Of a stretch of DNA of 64,000 nucleotides, positions 12,285 to 24,900 are shown in pieces. The stretch lies in contig CM047429.1 in assembly GCA_026168455.1 (NCBI GenBank), forward strand, positions 58,967,623 through 59,031,622. Direction: 5' to 3'. Below the pieces are notes generated by a model that saw nothing but the letters and a program-made list of their open reading frames with translations, was not told the origin of the DNA and ran no database searches. Positions within the stretch are counted from its first letter, which is position 1; the number at the start of each line of letters is the position of its first letter. The position numbers were made by a program, and so were the translations under genes. Origin of the DNA: Theocolax elegans. Taxonomy: Eukaryota > Arthropoda > Insecta > Hymenoptera > Cerocephalidae.

Positions 12285-13300
12285 ATATATATATGGGGTA
12301 TTCCACGTGAAGTGGTCCGATCAAAATTTTAAAATGCCCCAAATTTTGGGTACACATTGCAAATGTTTTTCAGAATACAGAAAAAAATTTTTAGGTACTG
12401 GAATTTATTAGTTCAAAAGTTATTCTAACCTCAAAAAGTGAACTTTTTCCAGTTTTTTTCAACACCAGCTGGGTTCATCGCTATTTAACTCAAAATCTAT
12501 CAACTTTTACTATAGAACATTATATGTAACATTCGTTGCTAATTATGTCTAGAATTTATCCTTCTGGGTTAGAATTTCCAATCTCAAGGTTAATGACAAA
12601 TAAACTACATGTCAACATTCAACTTAAAAAAAAACTAACTTCGCCACAATTGATTTTTTTATCCAAAAGTCCAAAAGAAAGCTTGGAGCAATACCTTTCA
12701 AATGATTTGTAGCATTTTTATGGCCTTCAATTCTGTAAAAAGTTATGATAATTTAAAGAAAGACAAAAAATTCACAAAAATTAACATGGTATTTCCCATT
12801 TAAATTTTTAAAAAAATTTCGTCTTTCTTTAAATTATCATAACTTTTTACAGAATTGAAGGCCATAAAAATGCTACAAATCATTTGAAAGGTATTGCTCC
12901 AAGCTTTCTTTTGGACTTTTGGATAAAAAAATCAATTGTGGCGAAGTTAGTTTTTTTTTAAGTTGAATGTTGACATGTAGTTTATTTGTCATTAACCTTG
13001 AGATTGGAAATTCTAACCCAGAAGGATAAATTCTAGACATAATTAGCAACGAATGTTACATATAATGTTCTATAGTAAAAGTTGATAGATTTTGAGTTAA
13101 ATAGCGATGAACCCAGCTGGTGTTGAAAAAAACTGGAAAAAGTTCACTTTTTGAGGTTAGAATAACTTTTGAACTAATAAATTCCAGTACCTAAAAATTT
13201 TTTTCTGTATTCTGAAAAACATTTGCAATGTGTACCCAAAATTTGGGGCATTTTAAAATTTTGATCGGACCACTTCACGTGGAATACCCCATATATATAT
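12285..13300. mobile_element. Near-perfect 1-kb palindrome (foldback transposon) with 480-bp arms
   Basis: Positions 12285-12764 and 12821-13300 are reverse complements. I saw no mismatch or indel when the arms were read against each other, and the register stays constant throughout (paired positions always sum to 25585). A 56-base AT-rich spacer lies between them. The ends are ATATATATAT followed by GGGGTATTCCACGTGAAG. The insertion sits in a TA-rich site (left flank ...CACT, right flank TTTTT...), so a TA or TATA target duplication is possible but cannot be proven. There is no coding capacity. The TIR does not match a family I can name with certainty. If transcribed, it would form a hairpin with a stem of about 480 bp. 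Confidence 0.9.
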
Positions 13301-16300
13301 TTTTTAATGATAGATCATTATCTAATACTACATAAATATACTGTTCGATAATTTGTAAAAAAAATTATCAAAATAAAGTGCTTTTTTATTAAAAACAAAA
13401 AGTAAGTAGGTATGTGTATGGAGATGTGTATAACCAGTAACAATTGTTTTTTTATATATAAATGTTATAAATTAAGCAACTCTTATTCCGTACAAAGTTT
13501 GTACATCCATATAAAACATGTTTCACAAAATGCATAAGGATCACTCGTTTTAAATAAAGTTCTAAAGTTCTTTTGATCCACTGTCCTTTCGATAAATATA
13601 TTGTTCAATAAAATAGATTGACTACTCTAAAGACTAGAGTTTTAAAGGCTTCGTTCAACAGCTTATGCTCAAAGTACGCATAAAGTGACGCTTGATTTGT
13701 TAGAAATTCCTCTTATAAGAGCTTGTGTATAGATAATGAAAGTAAATTATTTTGCCAAAGTATGTAGATATTCGATAGCACTGGACGTGGCATCCTACAA
13801 GTGGCGTGGAGTTTGGAATTCGCAGGTAAATTCCTCCTCCACTAAATCAGAAGCTATGAAACTATTACAGTGGTTTGAAACGCGGTGTAGTACCTTAAAT
13901 TTTATAACTAAAACAGCATTTTCATCGTTAAATTTACGATGTTAACAAGATTTACTCCCGAATGGAGTAGAGCGGATGAATAATTTAAAAAAGTTGTTTC
14001 ATAATCGTTTAAACAATTCATTTGCGTACTATCGACTGTAAAAGTAGTGTTTATTTACTCGAGTAATATTACGTATTTTTAATAAACAAACACATAAGAT
14101 TATATTTGGAACTTCATGTTGCTTCCTCGTAGAAAAAGTTTTGGAATAACAAAATTTTTTGATTTGTTAAATACGTTAGAAGTACGTTTTGACATGTCTA
14201 GAATCCAAAAAACCTGTTGTATGTTTTTCCGAATCACTTTTGTATTATAGTCAACTTGTAATTATTAAAAAATTATTATTGAAAATTTTTAAATTTTTAT
14301 TGCTCATGATAAGTTTGAATCAAAACAAATGTACTTTCCTCTCGAATTGGATTTTACAAATTATCTTGATTAGTATTCACGTTATTAATAGAAACAGAAT
14401 TTTTTAAAATCTATTATATCTTTGAAACTAATAGATCAAATGAACTGAAAAAAACTATGGTGATAAAAAATAATAGATACATATTATAAGAATTTCACGT
14501 CATTCTATGGATAGTTTCTGACAAAAAATAGAAACTGAAAAAATTGAATTTTCTATGTCCAACATTTTCGGGCGTAAAAAGCTTTCAATCCACTTGAAAT
14601 TTTGAAAAAAGGTAGTATTTATCGTAACAACGATCCTTATATTTTTTCAGCTAAAAAGAAAATTGTAATTAGCGTAGTTATATATATATAATATTAAAAT
14701 TTTTAATTTCTCATATTTGTAAATCTCATCGATTAAATGGGTGGAAAAAAATCGTGTTAATAGAAGATATCAGTGGCATTATACAATAAGAATTTTAAAA
14801 TATTTCACCAAGCCGACCTTGAAAACAAAATTATAATCTAAAATACGATTTTTCTGGAAAATTTGTGTTTTTTTGGTAAAGCATTCTTTGAAATAACATC
14901 ATTTCTAGCTTTAATAAAACTATTTAGAAACACGCTTTGAGATACTTGCAATATCTAAATGTTGTATTTTTTTAATGCATAACACTTTCAAAATGGATTC
15001 TTTCCGAAAACAGACGGACGTTAAAATCAAATGATTAGTATTACTATATGTTCTGACATGTTCAATAGTGTCTTCTTGTTGGAGATCAATATCTATTTTG
15101 TTAGGATTATTCTATTTTACATTTTAGAATAATGCATTTCATATAGGATCGATGCATTAATTTTAAGGAAGCTACGTGCCAATGAATTGGCAGCGGTTTT
15201 TTTAATTGTTATTCCACTTTATAAAGTCGTTAAAACCAGTACTTATGTAAATTGAACAATCAAGAATTTAATACACTCGTTAAAACGTTCTACACTTCAG
15301 AAAGCAAAATTTATTACAATCAGAAATAAAATTTTAAACTTCGGACTACTAAATAAACCGTCGTTTATATTAAGATTTACTGCATTTTTCATAACACTTT
15401 TATTCTTACGATCTGGACGTTATATTGACCTCTGCGAATATTCACTATTTAATACAGATATAGAACTCTTTTCGCATGAAAATAGAACAAACAAATGATA
15501 TAAAAAGATATTAACAGAACACGAATATATCGTTGTATATTTTTAATTATCACTAACAAAAAATACCTCACTCGTTAACATTTGCTCGGTTGGATTTTGA
15601 TGTACGGATCAACAAAATTTGTGAGTAATTGTTACAAATATTTGGTGCTAAATTTATTATATTTTGAGGTAACTTAGGAACCTACTTGACTTATAGCAAG
15701 TATTATAATTTTAATAGTAGTATATTTTTCAATCGTGCTTACAGAAAATTTTAGTGTTTCGTATAGCATTTTTTATAGAAAATTCTATTTAAATAAAAAA
15801 TTATTTTGATAACTGTTTTGAAATATTCGCAATTGTTTTAAAGAGTATATTTAAAAATATCGGTTAATTCGTAATTTACGCTTTTATGTGTGTTTGAATA
15901 CGTGTATTTCGTAGAAATAGATCTGCCAAAAAAAAGAATGACGAGTAAAAGTTTCAAATTCTCATAGAAAAAATATATGTATTAAATATGTAAATTAAAA
16001 ATAACTGCAGTTATATTTCACATTATTATTATATGATTTTAATGTTATAATATTAAATATAATGTAAAGTTTCTAAATGCCAAAAAATTTAACCCCTAGC
16101 TCGGAAGCCAAACAAACTTTGTTATTTACGTTATATCTTTTTCACGCATTCTTAAAATTTGAGATATTTTTTAAAAATACATGAGTACAGCAAATTAAGT
16201 GGATTGCTTCGGAAAATATTGACGCATAACATACCCTAAAAAATTAAACTAAATGCTTCCTGCACCAACATCCAAAATGTGTAAGACAAGATTTCCTCAA

Positions 16301-17394
16301 ATTGATCGGGTAGAAAATTTTTTGCCGCCCGTTTTCATAGAGGACTGCCCATATGTATTCTTTCACAATTTAAAATAAGAAATTATGATTAATTACACAC
16401 GTAAAATTCATAATAAAATTAAGTTTATAATAAAATTAAACATTTGAATCGTAAAGTCAATTTTTATTCCCATATCTATTTTGAACCATTGATTAGCAAC
16501 ATAGAAATATAAATTCAATATATCAAATTTACAGTTAAGCTAACTTCAAGTGTCAAAATTCAAATTCTGTCTGTTAAAATTTAAAATCGATTCTTGCCGA
16601 TGCGCCAGTAATCATAAAGTAATTTTATCCCCGATCTTTACGTGTGTTCCCATATACGCTATTCAGCGCCTCCAACTTCCCTCCTCACCCTTTACCCATA
16701 CGCTTGCGATGGATGCATATGCCTAGCTGTATATATGAATCACCACGTCCTAGTACCCATAGAGTAATATTTTCGTTGATTTACGTTCATTTTTCCTTGG
16801 ACGATATTCATATTTTTATATATTGGGTCATTAAGTTTAAGCTTAAAATTTTGGTCTGAATTCATCGCGACTTACCCCTCTATTATAATAGAAAATTAAT
16901 ATACAATAGAAGACTAAATTTTATAAAGCAAAATACATTCCAAATAATTTCTATAACTATTAGAAAAAAATGAGATGTATTGTCTCATAATTTTTAAGTA
17001 AACAAGAATAATATATAAAAAAATATATATATCACGGTATAATTGTGTTTTATTGAATATTCGCTTTTTATCAATGTTTTATTCACATTACTACAATAAT
17101 CAAAGCAGTCGCGTTTATATCGTTAATTAATTCATGAAGACTTGTACAGTAAATGCATCATAAAACATTAACATTTTAATATTACATATCAACCGAACTA
17201 AATGTGAAGCAACGTACACATAATTATTACTTTTTAATTGAGATGTATATAGAAATGAAACAAAATTTTCGATTAATTATAGTATTAACTGACATAATAA
17301 TAGTATACACGTGGAATAGAGGTACGTATATATACAATCAACTGATGAATTCAACACACCAGACAATTCACATGATAAGATAGTACGAATCCTG
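13301..17394. other. AT-rich non-genic stretch
   Basis: This is four kilobases of AT-rich DNA. The only hint of coding is a 93-base segment at 13733-13825 bounded by a TATAG acceptor-like site and a GCAG|GTAAAT donor-like site, and containing a 30-codon ATG frame. No other exon fits with it. Less AT-rich sequence at 16620-16760 contains nothing I recognise. Confidence 0.45.
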
Positions 17395-17780
17395 GGTTAA
17401 ATCCGTCAAACGCAAGTGGTGCATGCATCGAAATCCATATTTGCCATACGCGAACCTCGGCTCATCAAGCTCACAAACAAAAGAGGAGAATCTCTCATTG
17501 TCTCTATCTCTTACGTAACAGAGATAGAGGGTAAGAGTGAGAGAGAGAGAGAGAGAGAGAGAACGGCATTTTTCAGGGCGCACTCGCCTTTATTGACCCA
17601 CTAGCTGCGAGAGGAGGATGCGCGGCTCACTGGGTCCCGGGGTGCGGTGTATAAGATAGGGGGAAACTTCAAGCTGTTCCCTCTCTCTCTTACTCTCTCT
17701 CACTCTTGTCACTTCGTACATCTCTTCTCGTCGACGCGAGATCTTTTTTCTTTGGATTCTCTCTACCATATCTACACCTG
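17395..17780. other. Mixed-composition island with GA and CT microsatellites
   Basis: A GA run of about 24 bases lies at 17539-17562, and CT-rich sequence follows at about 17680-17705 in the opposite sense. The GC-richer sequence between them includes CTGGGTCCCGGGGTGCGG (from about 17629). The paired GA and CT runs could form a hairpin or bind GAGA-type factors. The three overlapping ORFs (62-77 codons) are low-complexity translations. Confidence 0.35.
17539..17562. repeat. (GA)n microsatellite
   Basis: Uninterrupted GA dinucleotide run of 12 units. Confidence 0.9.
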
Positions 17781-19299
17781 TAAGTTCGCAATACGTGCTC
17801 CAAAGAAAAATCGTGGCAGTGTGATATTTCTTTTATCGAAATGGGATATATACGATCGAGCTTGCAAAAACTTTGCTTAATGACCATTCGGGATATTAAT
17901 ATGACATCGTATTTCATTGGGATTATCTGATACTTGAGCGACATTAAAATAGTTGCGAATAATATCCTGTAAAGTACGCCGTTTTGGCTTCCAACTTATT
18001 GTGTCTAATGAATTTGTTTCCAAAGTTTTACTCTTACGTTATTTTGGTACATGTGTTTCCAAGGAAAGTTGATCATCTCTTCTGTGTCGATTATAACTTT
18101 AGACGTTTCCAGATTGATTTATCTACCCGATGTCTCCGGTTATTTATTTTTATAAATTAAATATTTGTCTCACCTTAACGAATACTTATTTTAATAACGG
18201 TCTTAAGGCAATCTTGTAACGACATCATTTATTATAGATTTATCGAGATTCTTATTATAACTATTAATAATAAAACTTCTGTACACAATATTAACCGTTA
18301 TTATATCCAATTCATTTTGTTATTAATTTATGTGAATGCTTAGTAAACAACTATAAAACTATATTATTCTGTATAATTTTTAACAATGTTAAATACGAAA
18401 CATACCGTATAAAAAATGTAACTTAAAGTAATTACATAAAGAGTCTTTTGTCATTTTGCAGATAAAAAGTAGAACGACAATATCCTTAAGACTAATATAA
18501 TTTTACTAAAAGTCAAAGAAAAGCAGATATCCAATACTACCAGAATATTCAATTTTAGCCTTTTCCTATCCTATACATTCATTTCTACCATATTTAATTA
18601 AACAATATTCAATTCAAATTGTAACTCATTAGAATAGGAACAGCATTTAATTGCTTCAAAATATTTTCAGTAATTTTAATTGTAATTTCGAAACGCTTTA
18701 ATTGATCAATTGATCAAAATATAAATACAATTTATATATCAATAAGGACAATGCACTCAAAATGTGATCATAAAATAGAAGAGTAAATTATTAACAGTAA
18801 TTTAGAAATTAATTCACGTGTACTGTGTTGTCGTTAAAAGTTCTTAAAATAAATTAGAAATCAAAGAATAGCGTAAATTATATTATAAATTATTTTTTTG
18901 CGAAACCTAAATTCTTAGAAAGGTGTTTGTACATATTTTCATTCTCCATTTCTTTTTTTAATATTTTAAATTCCATAGCGGAATGTACTGTACAATAACT
19001 TAAAGAAGTATTCCAATAATGTGAAAAACATTTTTTCTTATACGACTATCAACTGACAGACAGATAAAATTAAAACGATTTAAAAATAATTATCTTGAAG
19101 AATAAATTTTGACTAATTTATTTACTCGAAAGTATTTTAATTCAGAATTAAGAAATAATATATATTGCTAACTAATGTATGGAATAATCGATGGGATAAA
19201 TAAAATAAGATAATCTTATTTACCATATGTTTTATCGAAATTATATCAGCGTATATTCATACGAGCGTTAAAATAATACAAACGATAAAGAAAGACTGC
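17781..19299. other. AT-rich stretch, nothing recognised
   Basis: AT-rich sequence with no sustained open frames, RNA motifs or obvious repeats. Confidence 0.5.
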
Positions 19300-19980
19300 A
19301 GCAGCATTCACTTTGTTTCGAAAGGTTTCACCAAACATACCTGGTGAAATCCCCACGTGAAAAATGAAGCAAGAACGTAAGAAAAACCAGTTGAAAGAAA
19401 GAATCGGGAAGGGGGGGAGGGTGGGAGGGAGGGAGGGTAGGAAAAGATCCAGTAAAGTGAAAGAAGGGAAGGAAAAGGGGGATGAAAAGAAACGAACGAG
19501 ATTGCGCGTGATCGATCAAGATACTGTTTTGCAAGGCGAGATACCTTCGCGGCAAAAATGCGTTCATAAACACACTTGCGAGTTCCGCAGGCAAAACACA
19601 GCGATTTCTTTCTTGCCACCCAACGTATTACACGGACTCCTGCCTCGCGGCTTCAAGATGTATTCATGAGAGTGTGCTCGGCTTTGCATCTGTATATAAC
19701 CGAGTGCGCCTCTTTTTTTTTTCTTTCTCTTCTATATATAGAGGGGGCAACTGAGGGGTGGCTGATTAAAATCTCATTCGTTTCACTGGCCTGTCCCCCT
19801 TTTTTCCCTCGATTTCAGTAACGAAGGAGATTTTTATTTTACCCGAGACAGTCATACGTACACACACGTAGGGCATTGTAAAATTCAGATTGAAGCATAC
19901 GAGCTCTACGGGATTATGACGATTTCTTCGAAACAAGCTTCCTGATAATCCTTGGACGAGGAATATTTTCCTGGGCACGA
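19300..19980. other. Purine-rich island with G-quadruplex motif
   Basis: The plus strand is strongly purine-biased between about 19365 and 19490. Within it, 19411-19437 holds six G runs of three or more separated by single bases, which satisfies the canonical four-run G-quadruplex pattern with one-base loops. The remainder is mixed sequence, with a T-rich run near 19710 and a short TATATATA at about 19733. Overlapping ORFs of 70-103 codons on both strands are translations of the biased sequence and have no recognisable domain. Confidence 0.4.
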
Positions 19981-20949
19981 ATGGTGAGATTTAGTTTTAC
20001 TCCTGCTTTTTCTACACGACCGTGTTGTTTACATTTTCAGTGAGTGACAATTATTTTTATGAAGTGTAAAAATAAACGTTTTAACGAATTGTTGCTTTAA
20101 TGGTAAATAAATTAATAATTGTAGTTATGTTTTTTTTCTTTTTTTAAAAATAAAATTTTGTAAAAAAAAATATTTTAGAATATTTGGGAAAAACATACCA
20201 GAGCTTTCAGAGATTCAAGATAGACTGCGAGTGAGTTTTCTGTATTCTTTCCTTGATAAGATTTATCAATCGCAGATACGAAAGAGTATAGATTTCACAT
20301 ACATTAAAGTATATATGCATGGTTTCAGAGCTCTATTTCATTGAAGTTTTAGATTATTATATTCTGATATTGTATTCGAAAACAAAATTTACTTTTAGAT
20401 ATACTATACGATACGAATATTTAGCTACAACTTTTTATTTCGAGCAATGACCATTTATAAATTAAACTATTTAACCAATAATAAATACTAATTATATTCC
20501 AACGAAATGCATAGTGAGCTCTTAATAATATTCTTTATACATGGGTGTTAATATAAATTTAAAGCGTAAAATTGTAATGCTGCTCTCTAATCATTTTCAG
20601 TAGATAGAATCGACGATCGATCAGGCAAGGGTGCGTCATTACAACTGTCTAATGTAAATATACAAATTTATTTATCATATAAAATAATAAAATTCGTCAC
20701 TGTCATTGGAATGAATAATAATTCAATTATCCCTCGTGCATTATGAAACTGAAAGCTCCTCGATAAAAGAGACATTGTCAATACAGTCTGAGAGCTTGCG
20801 ATAAAAAAAGGTATAAGTAACTAAGTAGATATAGCATATATATGTAACGAATATAAATATACATGTACACACACACACACACATAGAGTAACGAAAGCGA
20901 CAAACAAAACGGAGAACTAATGGAAATCTAATGAATGAAGTCGGAGAGC
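19981..20949. other. AT-rich stretch, CA microsatellite near its end
   Basis: No gene is supported. A short CA run sits at about 20868-20882. Confidence 0.5.
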
Positions 20950-21560
20950 AGTAGAGAACAGTTAATTGGACGTCGCCGATGAAAAAGCGTTCTGTTCCGG
21001 CTCCTCCATCCTATTGTTTATACAATTCTTTGTTCCGCGCTTTTGTGGTCCACCCAACGGTGAATTAGCGCGCGGGAAAATGCGTAAAGACGTAATATAT
21101 AGAACGTAGGGAAACTTGGAAATAAAAAAAAACAAAGTTTCCACTTTCCCTCTTTTTCTCTTACCATTTGGTTTCTCGTAGTTATATAACCGCACGTCAG
21201 TTTTCAAGTGACGCGTCCTCGAGTCGACCTTGGCACGTTTAATTTTCACTTGGAACGAAGGAGACCGCGCGCGAGCGGTACAACATCCAATTAACGACGA
21301 CGAAAGCCATTCGTTCTTTTTTTCTTTATCTCAAACCCTCTTCGTATTTTTTCCCCCTTTCCTTCGCCTTTGTCATTTCGCATTCTGCCGAGCCATTTTT
21401 TACGGGTAGCACTTTTGTGCCTCTATCTCGTTTTTTTCCGGTTCTTTTACATCGGCTTGGCAAAATGTAGAATTTTTTTCTTTTTTCTTCCTTCTTCCTT
21501 CTTTCTTCTTCTGCTTGCCGTGAAAACAAGAAGTTCTCGGGGGAGTTCGCAAGAGTGAAT
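20950..21560. other. Mixed-composition island
   Basis: This is a GC-richer segment with CpG clusters near 21070-21090 and 21205-21300, and a long pyrimidine-rich tract on the plus strand at about 21315-21510. ORFs of 62-95 codons on both strands lack recognisable features. It may be regulatory, or part of an exon or UTR of an unseen gene. Confidence 0.3.
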
Positions 21561-23915
21561 GAACGTAAGCGAATTAAAAATTTACCTGGCTGAGTATAGA
21601 TTCATATATGAATCGTTAAAAACGCGTGCAAGAAATGGGAATTATATATTATACCAGAATCACAAGGAAAAGCTTCTTAGACTCTTTGTTATTAAACGAA
21701 CAACGTAAGTAGAGTCAATGCTATATAGTTATATACTACAAAAACTATGCTTTTGCAATTCGCTTTTACGTTATAATGTACGTCGTGTGTTGTCGTAAAT
21801 CTGGCTTGAAATATAATTGTTTGCGCTTTTGCTTCTAGTGCTTGCAATATGCACAATATTACAATTATATATGTAAACCTAATAGATTTTTATTTTCTTT
21901 CGCACTTTGTTAGCCATGTTATATACGTCACAATTTTTAAATTGAAATATAGTTATAATATTAGTCGATTGTTTTAAATTACTTTCAAATTTTTTAAAAA
22001 TTTTAAATTAGTCGTATTTTTGAAAATAATCATTTTTGCGTGTATTTATATATATATCAGATAGCATTATACATTTTGATGTGGAAGGAAGACATGCTAA
22101 ATTTGAATAACTCACGAACCTAGAATTATAATGAGATTTTTATGGATAAAAATGATATGATAGAAGCAATTAAAAAATTCTTCGTGCTCTACGGCATTGT
22201 TTGTTAATTACTTTATTCTTTACTTTCAGTTTTCTTTCTGTTGTCATCGTTTCTTTTTGACTTTTTCAACATTTTCAATTTCTACTGTATGCATAATAAT
22301 GCCCTCTATTAATTTCAATGTACCGTTGGATTTTACGAGGTAATGTAGATGAAAATATAATAGCATCCTAAGTGAGTATATTCCTCCTATTGTGTTATGC
22401 AGTAACATAATATTAAAATTACATATTACATATTACCAATGATTATCATCGTTTCATTATCGTTATTTTAACAATTAATAATTACATTTTTGCAATGTGA
22501 TAAGTAAAATATCCATTTTTAACTTTTGAAACATATTAAGACGTAAATTTTTTAATACTTGATTTCCTAATACAAATTCATGAATTTGGAGGATAACCAA
22601 AACCAAAATTTTGTTACAATTATGTAGGTACGTGTTTGGTATTATATATCGAATTGTCATTTAATCGTCTAAAAAACGTGACATTATATCTCATTTATAC
22701 TGGAATTTCTACTAAGATTAAAATAAAATTCATCAACCATATGCCATGCTACATCATCGTTACATTATTTGTCGTGTAACTTTTTATTCATATTTTAAAT
22801 TTATGAATTAAAACGTTAAATGGGTTAAATTAGAGTTTCGCGTGCAAAGTAAATAGGAGGTATTCTGCTGTTTCAAAAATATTTATATATTTTGAATAAT
22901 AAGACGTAGACGATTTTATGCAGCTCTTTTTTATTATAAGAACATTTTTTTATATTTAATTTATTTAATACACTAAACATCTTGGTTTATCGAATATTGA
23001 CAAACTGTCAACTTCATGTATTCTTTCAAAAATTCTTGTTTAATAAATACAATTTTTGGCTCAGTAAATTAAATTTTTTATTTAATGAACAAAAAAATAT
23101 TGTTTCATAACGGACCTGCTGTCAGTCGCAATTCTTTTTTTCATTTAACATTTTCAATTTTCGCTTGGCAATTTAAAAGCATATATAAGCATAATAATAA
23201 TACATTTTTCAAAACTTCGTTTTGAGGTAGCTTATAAAGGCAATTTGTTAGTGTATTTTAGGTTTAACCACGTCGTCATAATTTTATATTTCATTGTCAA
23301 CACATAAATAATGGAATCGATAAGTTTATCGTACACTATAAAATAATCAGTTCTTTAATTACTGCTCGTAACTCATGCTTTTTTTTTTATTTTATTTGAA
23401 AATCGATAACATTATATACAAAATGATATAACCATAATAAATAATATTGTATACTTTATTATAATATTGATAACTTTAATGACATCTAAGCTTTTAATTA
23501 AACTTGCAATAATCAGTAATATAAAAGTTAGATCAAACTTTTTTTTTATTTTTACTGAGATTCATTATTTATTAACATGTTTCGGAGTATCTTCAAACAA
23601 AATTATCCTCTTTTACATTTTCTAAAACAATTAGAATATTATTATATTATTAATTTAGTGCTAAAGAAGTAATTTAATTTATAATTTAACTATTCGAATA
23701 AGACGAAAGTGAATATTCGAGTTTATCTGATAAAGGATATAAGAAACCTTTTACATTTTGTATTAATATTAATTTTCTATTTGGATTAAAATGTAATATT
23801 TTAAGGAGTCCAACAATCCCGTTTACATTATAAAAATGTGTAGGGGTGTGAATGTGTAACATACATGTATATATAAAAGCTCATCTTTATATCGAAATAA
23901 AATATATATCTATAT
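21561..23915. other. AT-rich stretch, nothing recognised
   Basis: The sequence is strongly AT-rich, with no gene and no obvious repeat. Confidence 0.5.
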
Positions 23916-24900
23916 AAAATGTATGTAAGAGTTCGCTTTAATACACCCCCGGGCGAATCATGCCAAGAGCGAAATAAGTCCTCTCGGAATGAAAAAAGAA
24001 TGGGTAGAAAAGAAAGTCTGAGTGGGAGAGTAAGAGAGAGAAAGAGAAGGAAGAGAGGAAGAGAGGAAGAAAGAGAGATCGAGCGAGCGTACGCGCTCTT
24101 TCATCGAAAAATCTATTATTCTACCAACAATAAATTGCCTTTCCTTGCCGCAAGCAAAGGCTCTCACCGCGAAGCGAAGGATTTCCGTACCGGAAATAAA
24201 GTCATCGTCGTTCCCGCGAAGGTAAACGGTGCTAATGCCGGCAACCAACCATCTCTTCACCCTTCTTTCTCCCTATCACTTTCTTTCTGGCGCGTTAAAA
24301 GGGAACTGTACGTCTCGGAGAACGGCCGCGAAGGAAAAGCAAACGATAGAACGAGTAATTGAGAATAAAAAGAAGAAGAAAAAGGAAGAGAAGGAGAAGA
24401 AGAATATGATGAAGGAGGAGGAGAAAGAGCAGGAGCAGGAGCAGAAAGAACAAAAAGGAAGGAAAGCGCACTGACGTGCCGCATCGCCTGTTCGAATTCG
24501 CGTCCCATCGGGGGAATTCACCCCTTTTCCTCTCTGTACCTCCACCTAACATCTCTACGGCCGTCTCTTACATTAGTTACGCCTTGGTTGTACCTGCAGT
24601 CGGGTGTGCCAACCGAGAGTCTGGCTTCCTCGCTTCCCGGGGAATTGAATCGGCTCCCGCGAGCGAAATATCGACGAACCGTGATAAATATAAGAGAATC
24701 CACCGAAACACATATAAAATAAAACTCACTTTCGTATACAACGTTGAGCGATGCATTGAGCGGACTATCAAAAAAAAAGAGAGAAAAAAAAATTGATCCT
24801 CCCGCTTTACCGGTTGATCTGTAAAATGTTGGATCTATCTGATCTCTTTGCAACTAAAAAAAAAAAAACTAAACGAAACAAAACAAAACCCAGCTGAAGA
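23916..24900. other. Polypurine and CpG-rich island
   Basis: The plus strand has two long polypurine tracts, about 23990-24080 and 24358-24470. The second is a GA/GGA run with few interruptions that can form triplex (H-DNA) structures. They are followed by GC-rich mixed sequence at 24475-24680. Seven overlapping ORFs of 64-147 codons occur across both strands, which is what biased composition produces. I found no consistent exon. Confidence 0.35.
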
